Assembly: GCA_033032175.1 (NCBI GenBank)
Contig: CM065325.1
Location: 2,198,930 to 2,262,929 of the forward strand
From: Saturnia japonica
Lineage: Eukaryota; Arthropoda; Insecta; Lepidoptera; Saturniidae
Length of the DNA stretch: 64,000 nt
Reading direction: 5' to 3'
A model generated the notes under the pieces. It ran no database searches. It was not told the DNA's origin and saw only the letters and a list, made by a program, of their open reading frames with translations. Position numbers and translations under genes: made by a program. Shown piece after piece: positions 33,340 through 44,601 of this stretch (position 1 is the first letter of the stretch; every line of letters starts with the position of its first letter).

Positions 33340-34250
33340 TAACCGTTTAGCTCCCTTAGATAACATAAATTTATGTGAAATTGGTATATACGTATATGCC
33401 ATCCGCGGGAGCAGAGGTAAATTAATAAGTAATTATTTTCGTTACGTAATTTTATTTATACTCATGTTATTGACAATTCATAATTACTAGCGATCGCTCT
33501 AAACTCGAAATTCGACCTGCGACTTTTTGATCATAGACTATTTTCTGTTTGACATTTGCTGTTTGTCACTTTTCGTTGAGTGACAATGTCAATATATATT
33601 CTAAAGTTCAATGGCACTGGTCCGGTTAGGATTCGCATTATTAATTTATTTTATTTAATATATTATTAACAGATATTATAGATAAATTTTAGCTTTCTGC
33701 ACTCCTTCTTCATATAAACCATGCCAAATCTCACAGTCTTCCGTGCACGCAATAAGCTTAAAATTGTACCGAAAGCTTTTGCTTCACGTATTAATATATG
33801 GATTCCAGCGATTAAGAAATGATATATTATAGTTTCCGTTTATAAAATATCATTACAATCGGTTGAGAAATAATTCTTAAGATTCCTAAATGTACGACGA
33901 TGTATGTCGATTCTTATAACCTATCAATTATAGAATGACGTATGTATGCTTTCCGTCTACAAAATTTCATCAAAATCCGTTAAATAACAAAGAATAATTT
34001 ACTATTTCTAAAAGTATTGACAAAAATTCTTCTATAATATTCTATTGCCTATCAATTGACCAATGACATAAATTACCCGAGTGTACAAAATTGCATAAAA
34101 ATCTGTCAAGCCGATTTTTAGTTAAATCCGGACATACAAACAAACATTTTTAAAAGCATATCGTGATCGGTGTGCTCTATATCGTATGTTTATCGGACAA
34201 AATGTAACATGTACAAAGAGAACCACAGATTTAATGTTATAGATAATGAT
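33340..34250 (+). mobile_element. Unclassified AT-rich element with internal units of about 120 bp
   Basis: The head GTGAAATTGGTATATACGTATATGCCATCC...GAGCAGAGGT recurs inverted at 57260-57330. The 3' half holds degenerate direct repeats starting near 33833, 33950 and 34076, each with TACAAAATTTCATCAAAATC.GTTA, CTAAAAGTATT, TTCTTATA..CTATCAATT.A and AATGACATA. It ends TTAAATCCGGACATACAAAC ... ATAGATAATGAT. Other copies: 36069-36245, 49390-50095, 56880-57190 and 30695-30915. It has no coding frame. Confidence 0.62.
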
Positions 34251-34499
34251 AGTATAATTATGTAGGTATTCATTTCACATCTTCAATAGCGGTAAAACCG
34301 GGCAATTTTAGTAATTTTAGAACATGACTGGTAATTATAATAATTGTTTATTGAGAAAATCAAAACGTAGAAACTTGACAGTAATAGATATAGTTACAGT
34401 ATTAAAATATTTGTTTTAGCGCTATTATCCAGAAATAAAACAGAACGATATACGGAATACGTTTGTATGGTCTAAATAACGCCCGCATTTGTTCTTAAA

Positions 34500-34690
34500 C
34501 CGCGAATCTTGTCCGTATATGAGCTACCTAATATTGCGGCTGGCAGCTGCAACGTCATGGAAATGGACGCAGCCATCGCGCCGTGAGACATAAAGGCCTT
34601 ACATAATATCACCTATACTGTCTTGCAGCGCATACAGCCGCGCCGCGCCACCGCGCCGCACCGTTCACCTAGATATCATGGCCAAAGTGC
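34500..34690. other. GC-rich islet
   Basis: Contains GGCTGGCAGCTGCAACGTCATGG and a GCCGCGCCGCGCCACCGCGCC run. It has no repeat similarity in the window and is a possible host element. Confidence 0.35.
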
Positions 34691-34850
34691 TACCTAGATT
34701 ATTCTCGTATTGCTAATAGTTTACTAACTTAATCTGAACACTGCTGAACACCATAACATTTCTTTGTTTTAGAAAGCGTTTTCAGAATTAAATGAGTTGT
34801 AATTGAATTGTACAACTAAAATTATATACAAGCTTGAGGAATGACACATA

Positions 34851-36067
34851 CGAGGGCGGCACTGAAAATTTCGGGAATCAAGGAAGTGACACAACATTAC
34901 TATTTAAAAATGTATTTATTGCTTTTCGAAGTATTCTCCGCGAAATTTGACACATTTTCCATACGATGGAACCAATCATTGAAGCAACCATTCCATTCGA
35001 AAATTGGGGTCTCCAAAATAGCCATTTTGTAGGCGTCCACAGCTTCTTCAGGTGATGAAAATCTCTGTCCACGCAATTTATTCTTTATTTTAGGGAAAGT
35101 ATAGAAATCATTAGGGCTTAGGTAGGGGCTGTACGGCGGATGGTCTAATAATTCTATGTTTTCTTGCTCTAAAAACTCTTTTGTTCTGTGCGCGGTGTGA
35201 GAACTCGCATTGTCGTGATGGAGGATGATGCGGCGGTTGCCGTTCTCTTTACGGAGTTCAGAAATGACCTGTGGCAAACAAATGCTAGCATACCATTCTG
35301 CATTAACCGTTCTTTGTCCCTCAAGAGTGAACGAATAATTTTTGTTGGCTTTAACTCATTTTCGAACACCCAAACTCGTGACTGGTTTTTTGTTTTGGGT
35401 TCGTACGCGTATATCCAGGATTCGTCGCCTGATACGATGTTGTATACAGCATTTGAGGATCCTGCGTGGAATCTTTCGAGAGTTCTGACGCACCAAGTAA
35501 CGCGAGCCGCTTTTTGCTCTTCACAGAGCGAATGCGGTATCCATCGGGAAAAAAACTTTTTTACACCTAATTGTTCATGCAAGATTATTTGTATTTGACT
35601 CATGCCAATGTTTAAAGTTGCCTGAATTTCGCGGTATGTCACATGTCGATATCTTCCTCAATCAGCTTACGCACAGCATCAACGTTTTCTTGGGTGACTG
35701 CAGTTTTTGGACAACCTTGACGAGGATCATCACTGAGCTTGACACGTCCACGTTGAAATTCAGCAAACCAGCGATAAATTGTGGTTTTGGATGGGGCTTC
35801 ATCACCAAATGTAGAAATCATCCGGTCAACACACTGTTATTGTGTTAAACTACTTCGAAAGTCATAATAAATCATCGCTCTTGAATTTTTTTCGAGTCAA
35901 TTCCATTTTCTCAACGACTAAAACCTTGTGACAAGACCGAGAATCTTTTATTTAAATAAATAAATTGTATTCGATTTGTAAAACCAAGGAGTTTTCAATT
36001 AAAAATATTTTAATATGACAGGAAAAGTGGAAATATTCCATTCCCGATACTTTTAGTGCAGCCTATG
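34851..36067 (-). mobile_element. Full-length but decayed mariner, 1217 bp
   Basis: The left end CGAGGGCGGCACTGAAAATT at 34851 and the right end TTCCCGATACTTTTAGTGCA...(36041-36067) are imperfect inverted repeats. TA lies on both sides (34849-34850 and 36068-36069). The interior is a mariner transposase relic in the expected orientation. The element sits at the left edge of a 120-bp-unit repeat (36069 on). Confidence 0.85.
34900..35905 (-). pseudogene. Mariner DD34D transposase, frameshifted
   Basis: The start is MELTRKKF at 35905; after a frameshift AMIYYDFRSSLTQ, an in-frame TAA, then QCVDRMISTFGDEAPSKTT (N-terminal helix-turn-helix). A further break near 35640 leads to TYREIQATLNIGMSQIQ and SGDESWIYAYEPKTKNQS (first Asp). 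A third shift leads to IILHHDNASSHTAH (second Asp) and HPPYSPYLSPNDFY (third Asp; spacing 34). All three catalytic Asp survive, with SPY in place of the usual SPD. The C-terminus ends near 34900. It has at least three frame disruptions and one stop and is not functional. Confidence 0.88.
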
Positions 36068-36068
36068 T

Positions 36069-36245
36069 ACATACATCTCGTGCATAATATTTCATCAAAA
36101 TCGGTTGAGAACGAATCTTTTACGATTTCTAAATGTATTATCGAAAATTCTTATAACCTATCGATTAACCAATAACATAAACCTACTACTGTGTACAAAA
36201 CTGCATAAGAATTTGTCAAGTCGTTTCTAGTCAAGTCCTGTCAAT
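36069..36245 (+). repeat. Copy of the 120-bp-unit family
   Basis: AATATTTCATCAAAATCGGTTGAGAACG, CTTATAACCTATCGATTAACCAATAACATAAAC and GTGTACAAAACTGCATAAGAATTTGTCAAGTCG match 33950-34130. Confidence 0.6.
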
Positions 36246-36476
36246 GAATATACCTAATTGAATGCTATCTTGTAAATAAGTGACTGTACAATTATTACTA
36301 AGCGTAGAAACAGTATCTTTAATATTATAAATGTGCTAAAGAAATGTAACTGAAATTCTACTAAAGTCAATTACCTTTATCAGACCTTTAGCCTTATCAA
36401 ATGTTGACATTACGTTGCGTTTTTGAGTCATTTTATTAAAGAAATATAAAAGTATGTGTTAATTTTAAATGTGTAA

Positions 36477-37133
36477 TCTATACTAATATTATAAAACTGA
36501 AGAGTTTGTTTGTTTGGTTGAACACGCTAATCTCAGGAACTACTACTTCGAATGGAAAAATGTTTTAATGTTGGATAGCCCATTTATCGAGGAAAGCTAT
36601 ACGTTATATAACATCACGCTACGATCAATAGGAGCGGAGCATCAATAATTTTGTTTGCAAAAACGGGGGAAATTTAATCCTTTTGGGAGCTTTCACTGCG
36701 TGCGCTGAGTGAATGGTTAAAGTTACACAACAATCGTGTGCCACGAAATAGTTTTTCTTAAAATTTTATGACTATCTTTTAAGGTTTACTCAATATAACC
36801 TTTTTTAATGGTAATAAAATTAGTTCTAAAATAATGAATTAATTGCAAAGGTGTTTTTATATACATGGTATTAATCCTTATCAAAATAAATACGTTATTC
36901 ATCACAAGTATTTAATTTTGAACAAAATTGCCCTTTACAGTAATTGATTTAAATGAATATCTTAGGAGGTATCACAGTATTAAAATAACTCGGCAGCAAA
37001 ATAATGATCAAGTATCGCGAGCATATTTTTATAAAGCGGCCGATGCCTTTAATACAGTGCATACGACCCACTCTCTCTCTAACCCTTTCTCTCTCTCTTA
37101 TATGACGCAGACGAAGTTGCGCGGTTCAGCTAG
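36477..37133 (+). mobile_element. Complete non-autonomous Helitron, 657 bp
   Basis: It starts TCTATACTAATATTATAAAA directly after A (36476) and ends GCGCGGTTCAGCTAG directly before T (37134), giving the A|TC...CTAG|T arrangement. CGCAGACGAAGTTGCGCG near the end can form the short stem found before Helitron 3' ends. It contains a CT microsatellite (TCTCTCTCT, about 37070-37098). No Rep/helicase is encoded. It matches the Lep1-like group described in Lepidoptera. Confidence 0.85.
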
Positions 37134-37154
37134 TAATAAATAAATATTAATTTA

Positions 37155-37225
37155 TGGATATTAATTTCAACATATACAGTGTTTAAAACAATTTTCAAAA
37201 AGTTGTCTACTCCCGGATTGTATGT
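37155..37225 (+). repeat. Fragment of the 54310/61905 repeat
   Basis: CAGTGTTTAAAACAATTTTC.AAAAGTTGT..ACTCCCGGATT is shared with 62098-62145 and, inverted, with 54312-54380. Confidence 0.6.
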
Positions 37226-37229
37226 AGTC

Positions 37230-38055
37230 TATTGTAGTTGAAATTCTGTAGTTAGGTAGTAATGAAACATTAGTAAATTCACAACGTTAGTCTTGGTATC
37301 TCGAAGGTTATACGTATTCCCAGTTCACTCGTCCCTTGGTAAACGTTAAAGTAACCGATTTAATCTACTACTACAAGTTACGTAGACAGCTTAGGCACAT
37401 TCTAGAGTGTGAGTACATGTCAGGTACGATTCTAGGAGGAACGTTGGACCACCCGATATTCCATTATACATTTTTTTATTCATTGTAAAATTACTAACAA
37501 AAATTAGATCATTTATTATCATAATAAAGAGTAATATATATGACTAGTTAAGTAATAACGTAATATTTGTAATTTAATTTTAATATGTTCATCTGCGTCG
37601 GAAATATGTGTTTACTTAGCAGTGTAAATAATTACAACTAAAGATAGTTATATACCTATGTATTCTCAGCCCATAGCTGATACTATTCAGCTGACCCACC
37701 GTCGTTCCCACGAAAGGGCTAGACGCTAGGTCAGCATATTTAGATTAGTTAGAAGTAAGTTTAGTTTTTAAGACAGTTTAGAATCGACATCCAAACAGTA
37801 CGGTTAATAAAATCTTAACCAAATTAATTTTAGTTTAAAAAAAAAGACTTTGTCGTTCCCCGAAATTAACTAGATATTAATTTATGAAAACAACAATCCT
37901 AAAAGTAAACAAAATGAAGGAAATATAAAAACAATAGATAGTTGGAACGAAGAGCAGGATAAAAGTTATTTGTTTATGATACTATAATTTAAACAGCTAA
38001 TACGTGTAGTCACGTGTAAAGTGTGTCAAAATAAAGGACTAGCAAAATTGTTATA
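37230..38055. other. No recognised feature
   Basis: AT-rich DNA, no coding or transposon signal seen. Confidence 0.4.
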
Positions 38056-38059
38056 TATA

Positions 38060-38834
38060 AGGTTCTTACTGAAATTGGCGTTTTGTTTAACTGGCCACTT
38101 TGTTCTCAAATACCTGGCGTTTGGTTAGGAATTCCAAATTCAAATTTATTTTAAATTAAATAATGATTCGTATTGTTACTTGTGACGAAAAATGGATCCT
38201 TTACGACAATCGAAAACGCTCATCACAATGGTTGAACCCAGGAGAACCGGCCAAATCCTGTCCCATGCGAAAGTCGTCTCAGAAAAAGGTACTGGTGAGT
38301 CTTTGATGGACTAGTGCTGGTGTCATACACTACAGCTTCGTAAGATCTGGCCAGGCGATAACGGCAGATCTATATTGTCAACAATTACAAGCTATGATGG
38401 AAAAGCTAGCCGTTAAACAACCGAGACTGGTCAATCTCTCTAGCACACTGCTGCCTCAGGACACGTTAGACCCCATACTTCACGACAGACGATCACTAAA
38501 TTAGAGGAACTGCGGTTGGAATGTCTCCGACACCCACCATACTCTCCGGACCTTGCCACTAGATTACCACTTTTCTCGGAATTTGGACAACTTCTTGCAA
38601 GGATAAAAATTCAATTCCTATGAGGCTGTCAAAACCGCCTTCAAAGACTATATTGATTCTCGATCCCACAATTTTTCCAGTAACGGAATCAATGAACTAC
38701 CTATAAAACGGCTAAAGTGCATAGATAATAATGGTACATAAACACTTCGATTGATTAAATTTATAATTTAATTATTTTTTTTTTTAATTTAACATTTTCC
38801 TTAAAAAAACTCTAATTTCTTATGTAAGAACCTA
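38060..38834 (+). mobile_element. Deleted mariner, copy 2 of the 17313 family
   Basis: The left end AGGTTCTTACTGAAATTGGC and the right end (inverse AGGTTCTTACATAAGAAATT) are inverted repeats. Shared flank blocks confirm the family. The N-terminal half of the gene was lost in one deletion near 38160, between AAATTTATTTTAAATT and ATTCGTATTGTT. Confidence 0.8.
38165..38760 (+). pseudogene. Mariner transposase, C-terminal two-thirds
   Basis: The frame reads RIVTCDEKWILYDNRKRSSQ (first Asp in TCDEKW), WLNPGEPAKSC and, past a TGA, WTSAGVIHYSFVRSGQ and YCQQLQAMMEKLAVKQPR. The region of the second Asp is scrambled by small indels. PPYSP survives near 38540, but small deletions disrupt the DLAPTDY block. 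The end NGINELPIKRLKCIDNNGT is complete. It retains exactly the catalytic-core part that copy 1 lost. Confidence 0.85.
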
Positions 38835-38934
38835 ATACTATGAGAAAGCTGATGACATCTCTTTACCATATGTGATAAGGATGTTGTTATTTTATATGAA
38901 TATTACCCCTATTAAATAAAAACTAAGTGCTTAT

Positions 38935-39015
38935 CTGGAAACATGAACACGCGCTGGGCCGCGCTGGCTGGGTCGCCTCGAGCGGCGCGCGCCGTCGCAC
39001 GTGTCCGATCCTCTA
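38935..39015. other. Small GC-rich islet
   Basis: GCGCTGGGCCGCGCTGGCTGG and GCGGCGCGCGCCG; function unknown. Confidence 0.3.
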
Positions 39016-39180
39016 AATGTTCTAAGCTAGCAAATGTTCTAGTGTATAACGTTAAGATGTTATATAATACATTACATACGCACATACTCTGTCTGTAGTT
39101 CATACAACGGTAAAATTATATAATAAACCGTACACTTGCCGTGACCTTCGTAGAGTTTTAATTATAATCCATAGGTAGTT

Positions 39181-39780
39181 AGGTACTAATATCATAAAGC
39201 GGAAAAGCTTTTTGTTTGTTTGTTTAAATACGCTAATCTCTGAAACTACCAGTCGAATTCGGAAAATTCGAACAGACTCTCGAAGAATAGTATAGGCTAT
39301 TTAAGATTAGGCTACATCTCTCAGATAGCCTCCCAGTCAAGGCCCTTCCGAACTGCATTAACCGCGTGCGCTGGCGTAATCGTTAATGATACCGAAGTAC
39401 AATGTTCCACAATAATATTCGTCCTTAGTATATTTAAAAAAAGTTAGCAATTTCGTATGCTTATCTCTTATACATAAGCCACAATTAGGTATTTTGTGAC
39501 AAAGATTTGTTGAAAATTAATATGTAATTTATAAGCATTATTTTGAGACATGGCATATTAATCCTTATAAACAAATGATACTTCATCATAAAGACAATTT
39601 TATGAAGTTAAATTTTGCTCTTTAGAGTATGCTATTTGGACACATAGTTTAGGAGATAATGAAAAATTAAAATAATTTGTACTTGCGGTAAGAACAATTA
39701 TGACAAACTAAATGGGAGCGTTGGCGGCGCGTTGTTTGTCGAATAAAATTAACACTGGTGAAACCGTGGGGGACAGCTAG
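39181..39780 (+). mobile_element. Non-autonomous Helitron, about 600 bp (pair with 58020)
   Basis: It is collinear with 58020-58653 along almost its whole length: TTTGTTTGTTTGTTTAAA, ATTAATCCTTA..AACAAA, GACACATAGTTTAGGAGATAATGAAAAATTAAAATAATTTGTACTTGCGG, GTGAAACCGTGGGG.ACAGCTAG|T. The 5' end is worn (TACTAATATCATAAAGC). It has no gene. Confidence 0.82.
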
Positions 39781-39784
39781 TGTA

Positions 39785-40045
39785 ATATAAAGTTTGTTTT
39801 TCATCGCAGCACAGCAAAAGGATATCACTGTATCTGATGGTGAGCACAGTGCAATCCAATACCATTGGTGACCACCGTAGGATCCACAATCCATTGTCAG
39901 TCATCACTCTCTTGTCGGCATGTTCAAATGTCTCTTCACGTTATGTTATGTAATGTACGTATGTTTGATGGATTCTATGTTGTAGGAAGGAGGGAACACT
40001 CTTGTAGTGAGACAGTTCCACAACTCCACAGTACGGTAAAGATAT
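39785..40045 (-). mobile_element. LINE 3' end remnant, copy 3
   Basis: The minus strand reads WNCLTT.VFPPSYN from about 40030, then GTGAAGAGACATTTGAACATG, then GATGACTGACAATGGATTGTGGATCCTACGGTGGTC...GTGCTCACCATCAG. This matches the C-terminus and 3' UTR of the family at 31255 and 7145. The AT-rich tail abuts the end of the Helitron at 39780. Confidence 0.65.
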
Positions 40046-40256
40046 ATAACGAAAATATAATTAAACATGTAACAGGTCTTAGTCTGGTTTACCTCTTTTA
40101 ATAAAATGAAGATTACAGTGTCAAGATGATTGATATTTAGATACTATTACCTTACTAATCAGCTAAAAATTTAGACACTGATTAAAGTATTTCCATTTTC
40201 TCATAATTTTTCTAACAAGTTTTGTTAGTAAGAAACTGAGCTCTAGATATTCATTA

Positions 40257-40504
40257 CCAGCTGGCTCGCGCAACTTCGTCTCACTTAATGGAAGGTCTCA
40301 AAAGGAATAAATTTTCACCGTTTTTGCAATATTCTTCATTGATGCTCCGCTCCTATTAGTCGTAGCGTGATGTTACGTAGCCTATAGCCTTCCTTGATAA
40401 ATGGGCTATCCAACATTAAAATAATTTTTCCATTCGAACTAGTAGTTCTTGAGATTAGCACGTTCAATCAAACAAACTCCTCAGCTTTATAATATTATTA
40501 TTGA
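40257..40504 (-). mobile_element. Non-autonomous Helitron, 248 bp
   Basis: On the minus strand it starts TCAATAATAATATTATAAAG after A and ends GTTGCGCGAGCCAGCTGG|T. It is a short derivative of the 36477-37133 element, sharing CTGAGGAGTTTGTTTGATTGAACGTGCTAATCTC-like sequence and GCTACG-CCAATAGGAGCGGAGC. Confidence 0.8.
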
Positions 40505-40844
40505 TATAAGGTGTGTTCCGACATAGCACTTGTATCCAGTTCGTCTAGGGCCACCTAGACTTTAGCGTGTCATCTTGGGTCACAACGTCACTATATCACG
40601 TAAGACACTATAGTCTATTATAATATATTATATATTAGTCTATTATTATAGTCACTTATTGTAGTCAAATGCTAAATATCGAATAAACCTTACTCATGAT
40701 TTGGAAAACTCTGCGGCTGCTTATTAACGGGTCGCTCTGACATTGAAAATCTGTTTTTCTCAAGTTCAATCTCACATCTACTACTCAATAAATTCTTAGC
40801 TTTTTTTTTAAATTCTTTGTATATTTAGCTTCTGGCGATAATCT

Positions 40845-41070
40845 CACCTTATGTTAAGTGACGATGTGGTCCAAGATGGTAACACGTTAAGCCTAATGGA
40901 AAGACTGGTTCTAAAGTGCAGGCTGCCGGGACTCAACTATAGGTGCTTGACGAGATATTTCCAAATTGACTACCTCCGCCCAAAAGCTCAGGCTCATCGC
41001 TGGGATTCGAACCTCACGTCGGTCGACGTGGTATCCGTACACGCTACCACTGAGTCATCGTTGCTTCATT
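40845..41070 (-). mobile_element. tRNA-derived SINE, family A, best-preserved Pol III boxes
   Basis: The minus strand from about 41066 reads GATGACTCAGTGGTAGCGTG (A box) and AGGTTCGAATCCCAGC (perfect B box). The body is shortened relative to 13965-14205. It ends in the inverse of GTTAAGTGACGATGTGGTCC at the tail. Confidence 0.82.
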
Positions 41071-41074
41071 TATA

Positions 41075-44000
41075 CCATTCCGATATAACTTTACACAACT
41101 TGTTAGGTGTACAAAATGAATTGTTTCTTTCATCCTTAGCAATGTTAACATTCTAAAATTTGGCTCGCAACTTTAAAGATTGCCCACACTTGCTCCAAAG
41201 TATAAGCCATTATTTGGAAAAGGACATACGTAATAACTTTTTAATTATTGATATTTATTGCCGTGACTTTCATAATTATAGTAGAAGAAAACAAGTTTTT
41301 TCTTTTGCTAAAAGATCAGTTATGTTTTTTTTTTCGCAAATTTAAAACACACATAGTACCTAGGTCATTGAGCTCGTTTCAAATATTAGCGCGATACTAA
41401 ATTATACTTTATGCAAATTCGTTGTTCCGATCTCCGTCATTTTCAACAATATCAAAACCCGACGAACGCGAAATCGACAATATACGTAAAGACGCGCTGC
41501 GCTCGAGAATAATAAATCTCGTCGGTAGCCATGGTAGCCGATGACTTCGCGAAGAGTCACTTATTTCGATCGTACTTCATAGAGGTCATTTAGACGTTTT
41601 GGCACGAAGTTATGGCCGTTATGGGTATAAGTCGGATATTTTTGGGACTTCTCGCTCACGCCGGTATCAAGTCGAAAGTGAACTGAGGGTAATTGCCCAC
41701 CATTCACAATGGCATATAAAAAGCGTCAATGCCGTATCTACTTATAATATATCATTGAGGTAAGTACACGTTTGACGTATTAATAAGGATACAATTGTAT
41801 TTTTATACTACTAAACTCAAGGGCTCCACACCGATGGAACGGACCTAGTCATTGTAAAGGCTAACTGGCGACATATCCTCACTGCAGTATATAATACGTA
41901 AATACAATTATTATTATTTTAATATAAAGTATCGTAAATGTTATCTAAATTTATATAATCTTATTGGATGACAAAAAAAATTGGTCGTTAGACTACGCAT
42001 TTGTGCTATATCCTGACATAAAAAAATCAAAAATACTTTATTTAATTTAGATCTTAAGGAGCCATTTATTAATGTCAAAACATTAGATACCACCGGTTCG
42101 GAAAACATTCCGGTCATCGAGAAGAGTTGACAATAAACTTAACAAGGTTTATGAATAAAAAATGTATGGTTATTTTTTACTTAATGATTCACCCTAAACC
42201 TAAAATAACCTTTCAAGAATAAGGGCGGCTTGAACCAAATCCTTAAACCATATTTGAATTGTTTATGATTGATAGTTGCATACATTTTGACAAAACTAAA
42301 CAGAATTTAATTATTTTTTTTACCTAATGTGCTAAGCAAGTTTGTCGTAGAACCTAACATAATTACCAAGTCAAAAAGATAGAATTACTATTTTATATGT
42401 ATCTCTACTATGTACTAATGAAATAGTGCCTGTAATTTACAAGTTGAAACATATTGAAGAATGAGATGATTGAAGACATCTTTCAATGATTGAAGCCACT
42501 TTCGATGATTTAGTTTTTTCGAACATGAATACAATACATCGCGTCTATTTTATTTCGATCAATTAAAGAAGTATTCATTTCTTCTGATCTCTATGTGATC
42601 TCTAGTATATACCCTTCTTAAGTTACAAATACGATATAAATCAATTAAAAAACGATAAAAGAATCTCGCACAATGAATAACAAAAAAAAAACTATACCTC
42701 TTCAAATGATACGTTCATAATGTGCGTCATATCACAGAACAACTTTACAAATAAAGCACGAACTACAACACTCCATTAAACGACTCTAAAACAGGTCAAA
42801 ATGAAATAAAACTAATGCGTGAAACAAATCGTTCCGGAGAGAGTGCGCGGGGCGGCGAGGGTGCAGGGGCGCGGTAGAGTGAATCTACAACTCTACTACG
42901 AGCACTCTCGGTTTCATTCATAACTTTTTACAAGTTTATCTGCGGCGATACCTCCTACATATTTATGTGTTTGCAACTGTGAAGTATCATAGATCAAGTT
43001 GTTTCATATTTTCGCCAGACACGACATGAGTATAAAAAACAATAACTTTTTGTAAAATGATATAAAAATAAGTAATTTTAAAAACTCATCTTATGGGGTT
43101 TTATCTTTATGCTTTTAATAATATTTTTTCTATGTAATATTATAAAAAACTTCTAATCCAAAAATTTTGCTGGCATCAATTACTACATGCCGTACATGGC
43201 TAGCAGAATTGGATTAAACGATCTACTTCTCATCTCATTAGTTTACTAATCTAAGTACAAAATATTTTCTAAATGGGATAGTTCAAACATAAGTGATTTT
43301 GACCAGCATTATTAGTTTATAAATAATTTTGTGGACTTCCGTAATCGCTATCTAAGTATGTGTAGGCCCTAAATAATAATGTTTCTTGTGCTGCTATATG
43401 ACATTAAAGTAAAGGGAAACATTTAATATGATACATGTGGATATTCAAAAATCCATACGGATAATATGTGCTTATCACAAAAGCGTAAAGAATGAATAAA
43501 TCTTATAGGAACAAATTTAATATGAACTCCTTAAATTTATCATACAAGCCAAAATAAGGAAAGCTTAAAGGAATGAAATAAGACAGCTTGGCCGTAGGAG
43601 GCTATCTTTATTTGATAAGTTATCCCAAGGGTTCAATAAAAGCAAACAAGAAAGTTTGGAATATCACTGATTAAAGTTATTGTGGTTTTTATATAAATTT
43701 ACTGATAGCAATAATTACAGGAAAATAATTTTTATTTACTTTACACTACAGTTTGCTTAAATTAAATTGCTTATTGTAAAATAAACTATGTGAGTAATGT
43801 TAGATAGAGACTTAAGTAATGATAGAGTATAAAAAATTTAAGTCTCGTAAAGGTCGGTCTTTTCGTTTGAAAGGCATTTTTGTGTTTTAAATATTGTAAC
43901 ATGAGTTCGTCAAATTTGAAAAGAACTCCAAATCCTACTAATACTTTATTGATTTTGCTCAACGTTTACAATATAAAAAACTTTAAGGAATTATTATGTT

Positions 44001-44595
44001 TCGAAACTCTTTATCTTAGGTAAACTTTTGACATACTACAAAACTGAGTCATCGTGCGAACAAAACCAACGTATCTACAAATGATTCAAAATAACTGTGT
44101 ATTTATAATCTTTGACAAAACTTACTCACACATGCGCAGTACGCCGAGCGTTGTAATAAATACACACATTTATATAAATTGAAATAAAGTTTGTTTTAGT
44201 TGAGATCGGGGCATGAATGAAAGCGGTGGCGCGCTCCCTAACGAATTATAATAACGATGTACTCAAATCGACTTGTTTTAGCGTAGAAAATTTACATATT
44301 CATTTCATTTTGTTTCATATTTTTCACTATTACTACATATATCATAAATGTTCTATGTATTTTAAGGAAGTTTAATAAACTGACGAGTTTTTTGTAGGGT
44401 AAGCACAGGATAGAATACAGATTAGGTGAGATAATGCGAATTTTAAAAGTTCAAAATAAAATTAACATATAATTAAAATAACATAACTAATTAAAATTCT
44501 ATAGCATAATATATTTGTTTTACGAGGAATAGACAGTAATAACGAATACAGTACTTAAAAGTCAATGCTTAAATAATTTTCTCGAGTTCTTTATG
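41075..44595. other. Transposon-poor stretch, 3.5 kb
   Basis: No Helitron, SINE, mariner or LINE motif was seen, in contrast to its neighbours. It includes CpG-bearing segments at 41455-41700 and 42835-42900. No coding frame over 61 codons lies inside. It may be host regulatory, intronic or old sequence. Confidence 0.4.
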
Positions 44596-44601
44596 TATAT
44601 A

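Noticed and set aside
40990..41070. Possible tRNA gene on the minus strand with a perfect B box
   Set aside because: Same reason: it is the head of SINE family A, with the body directly following.
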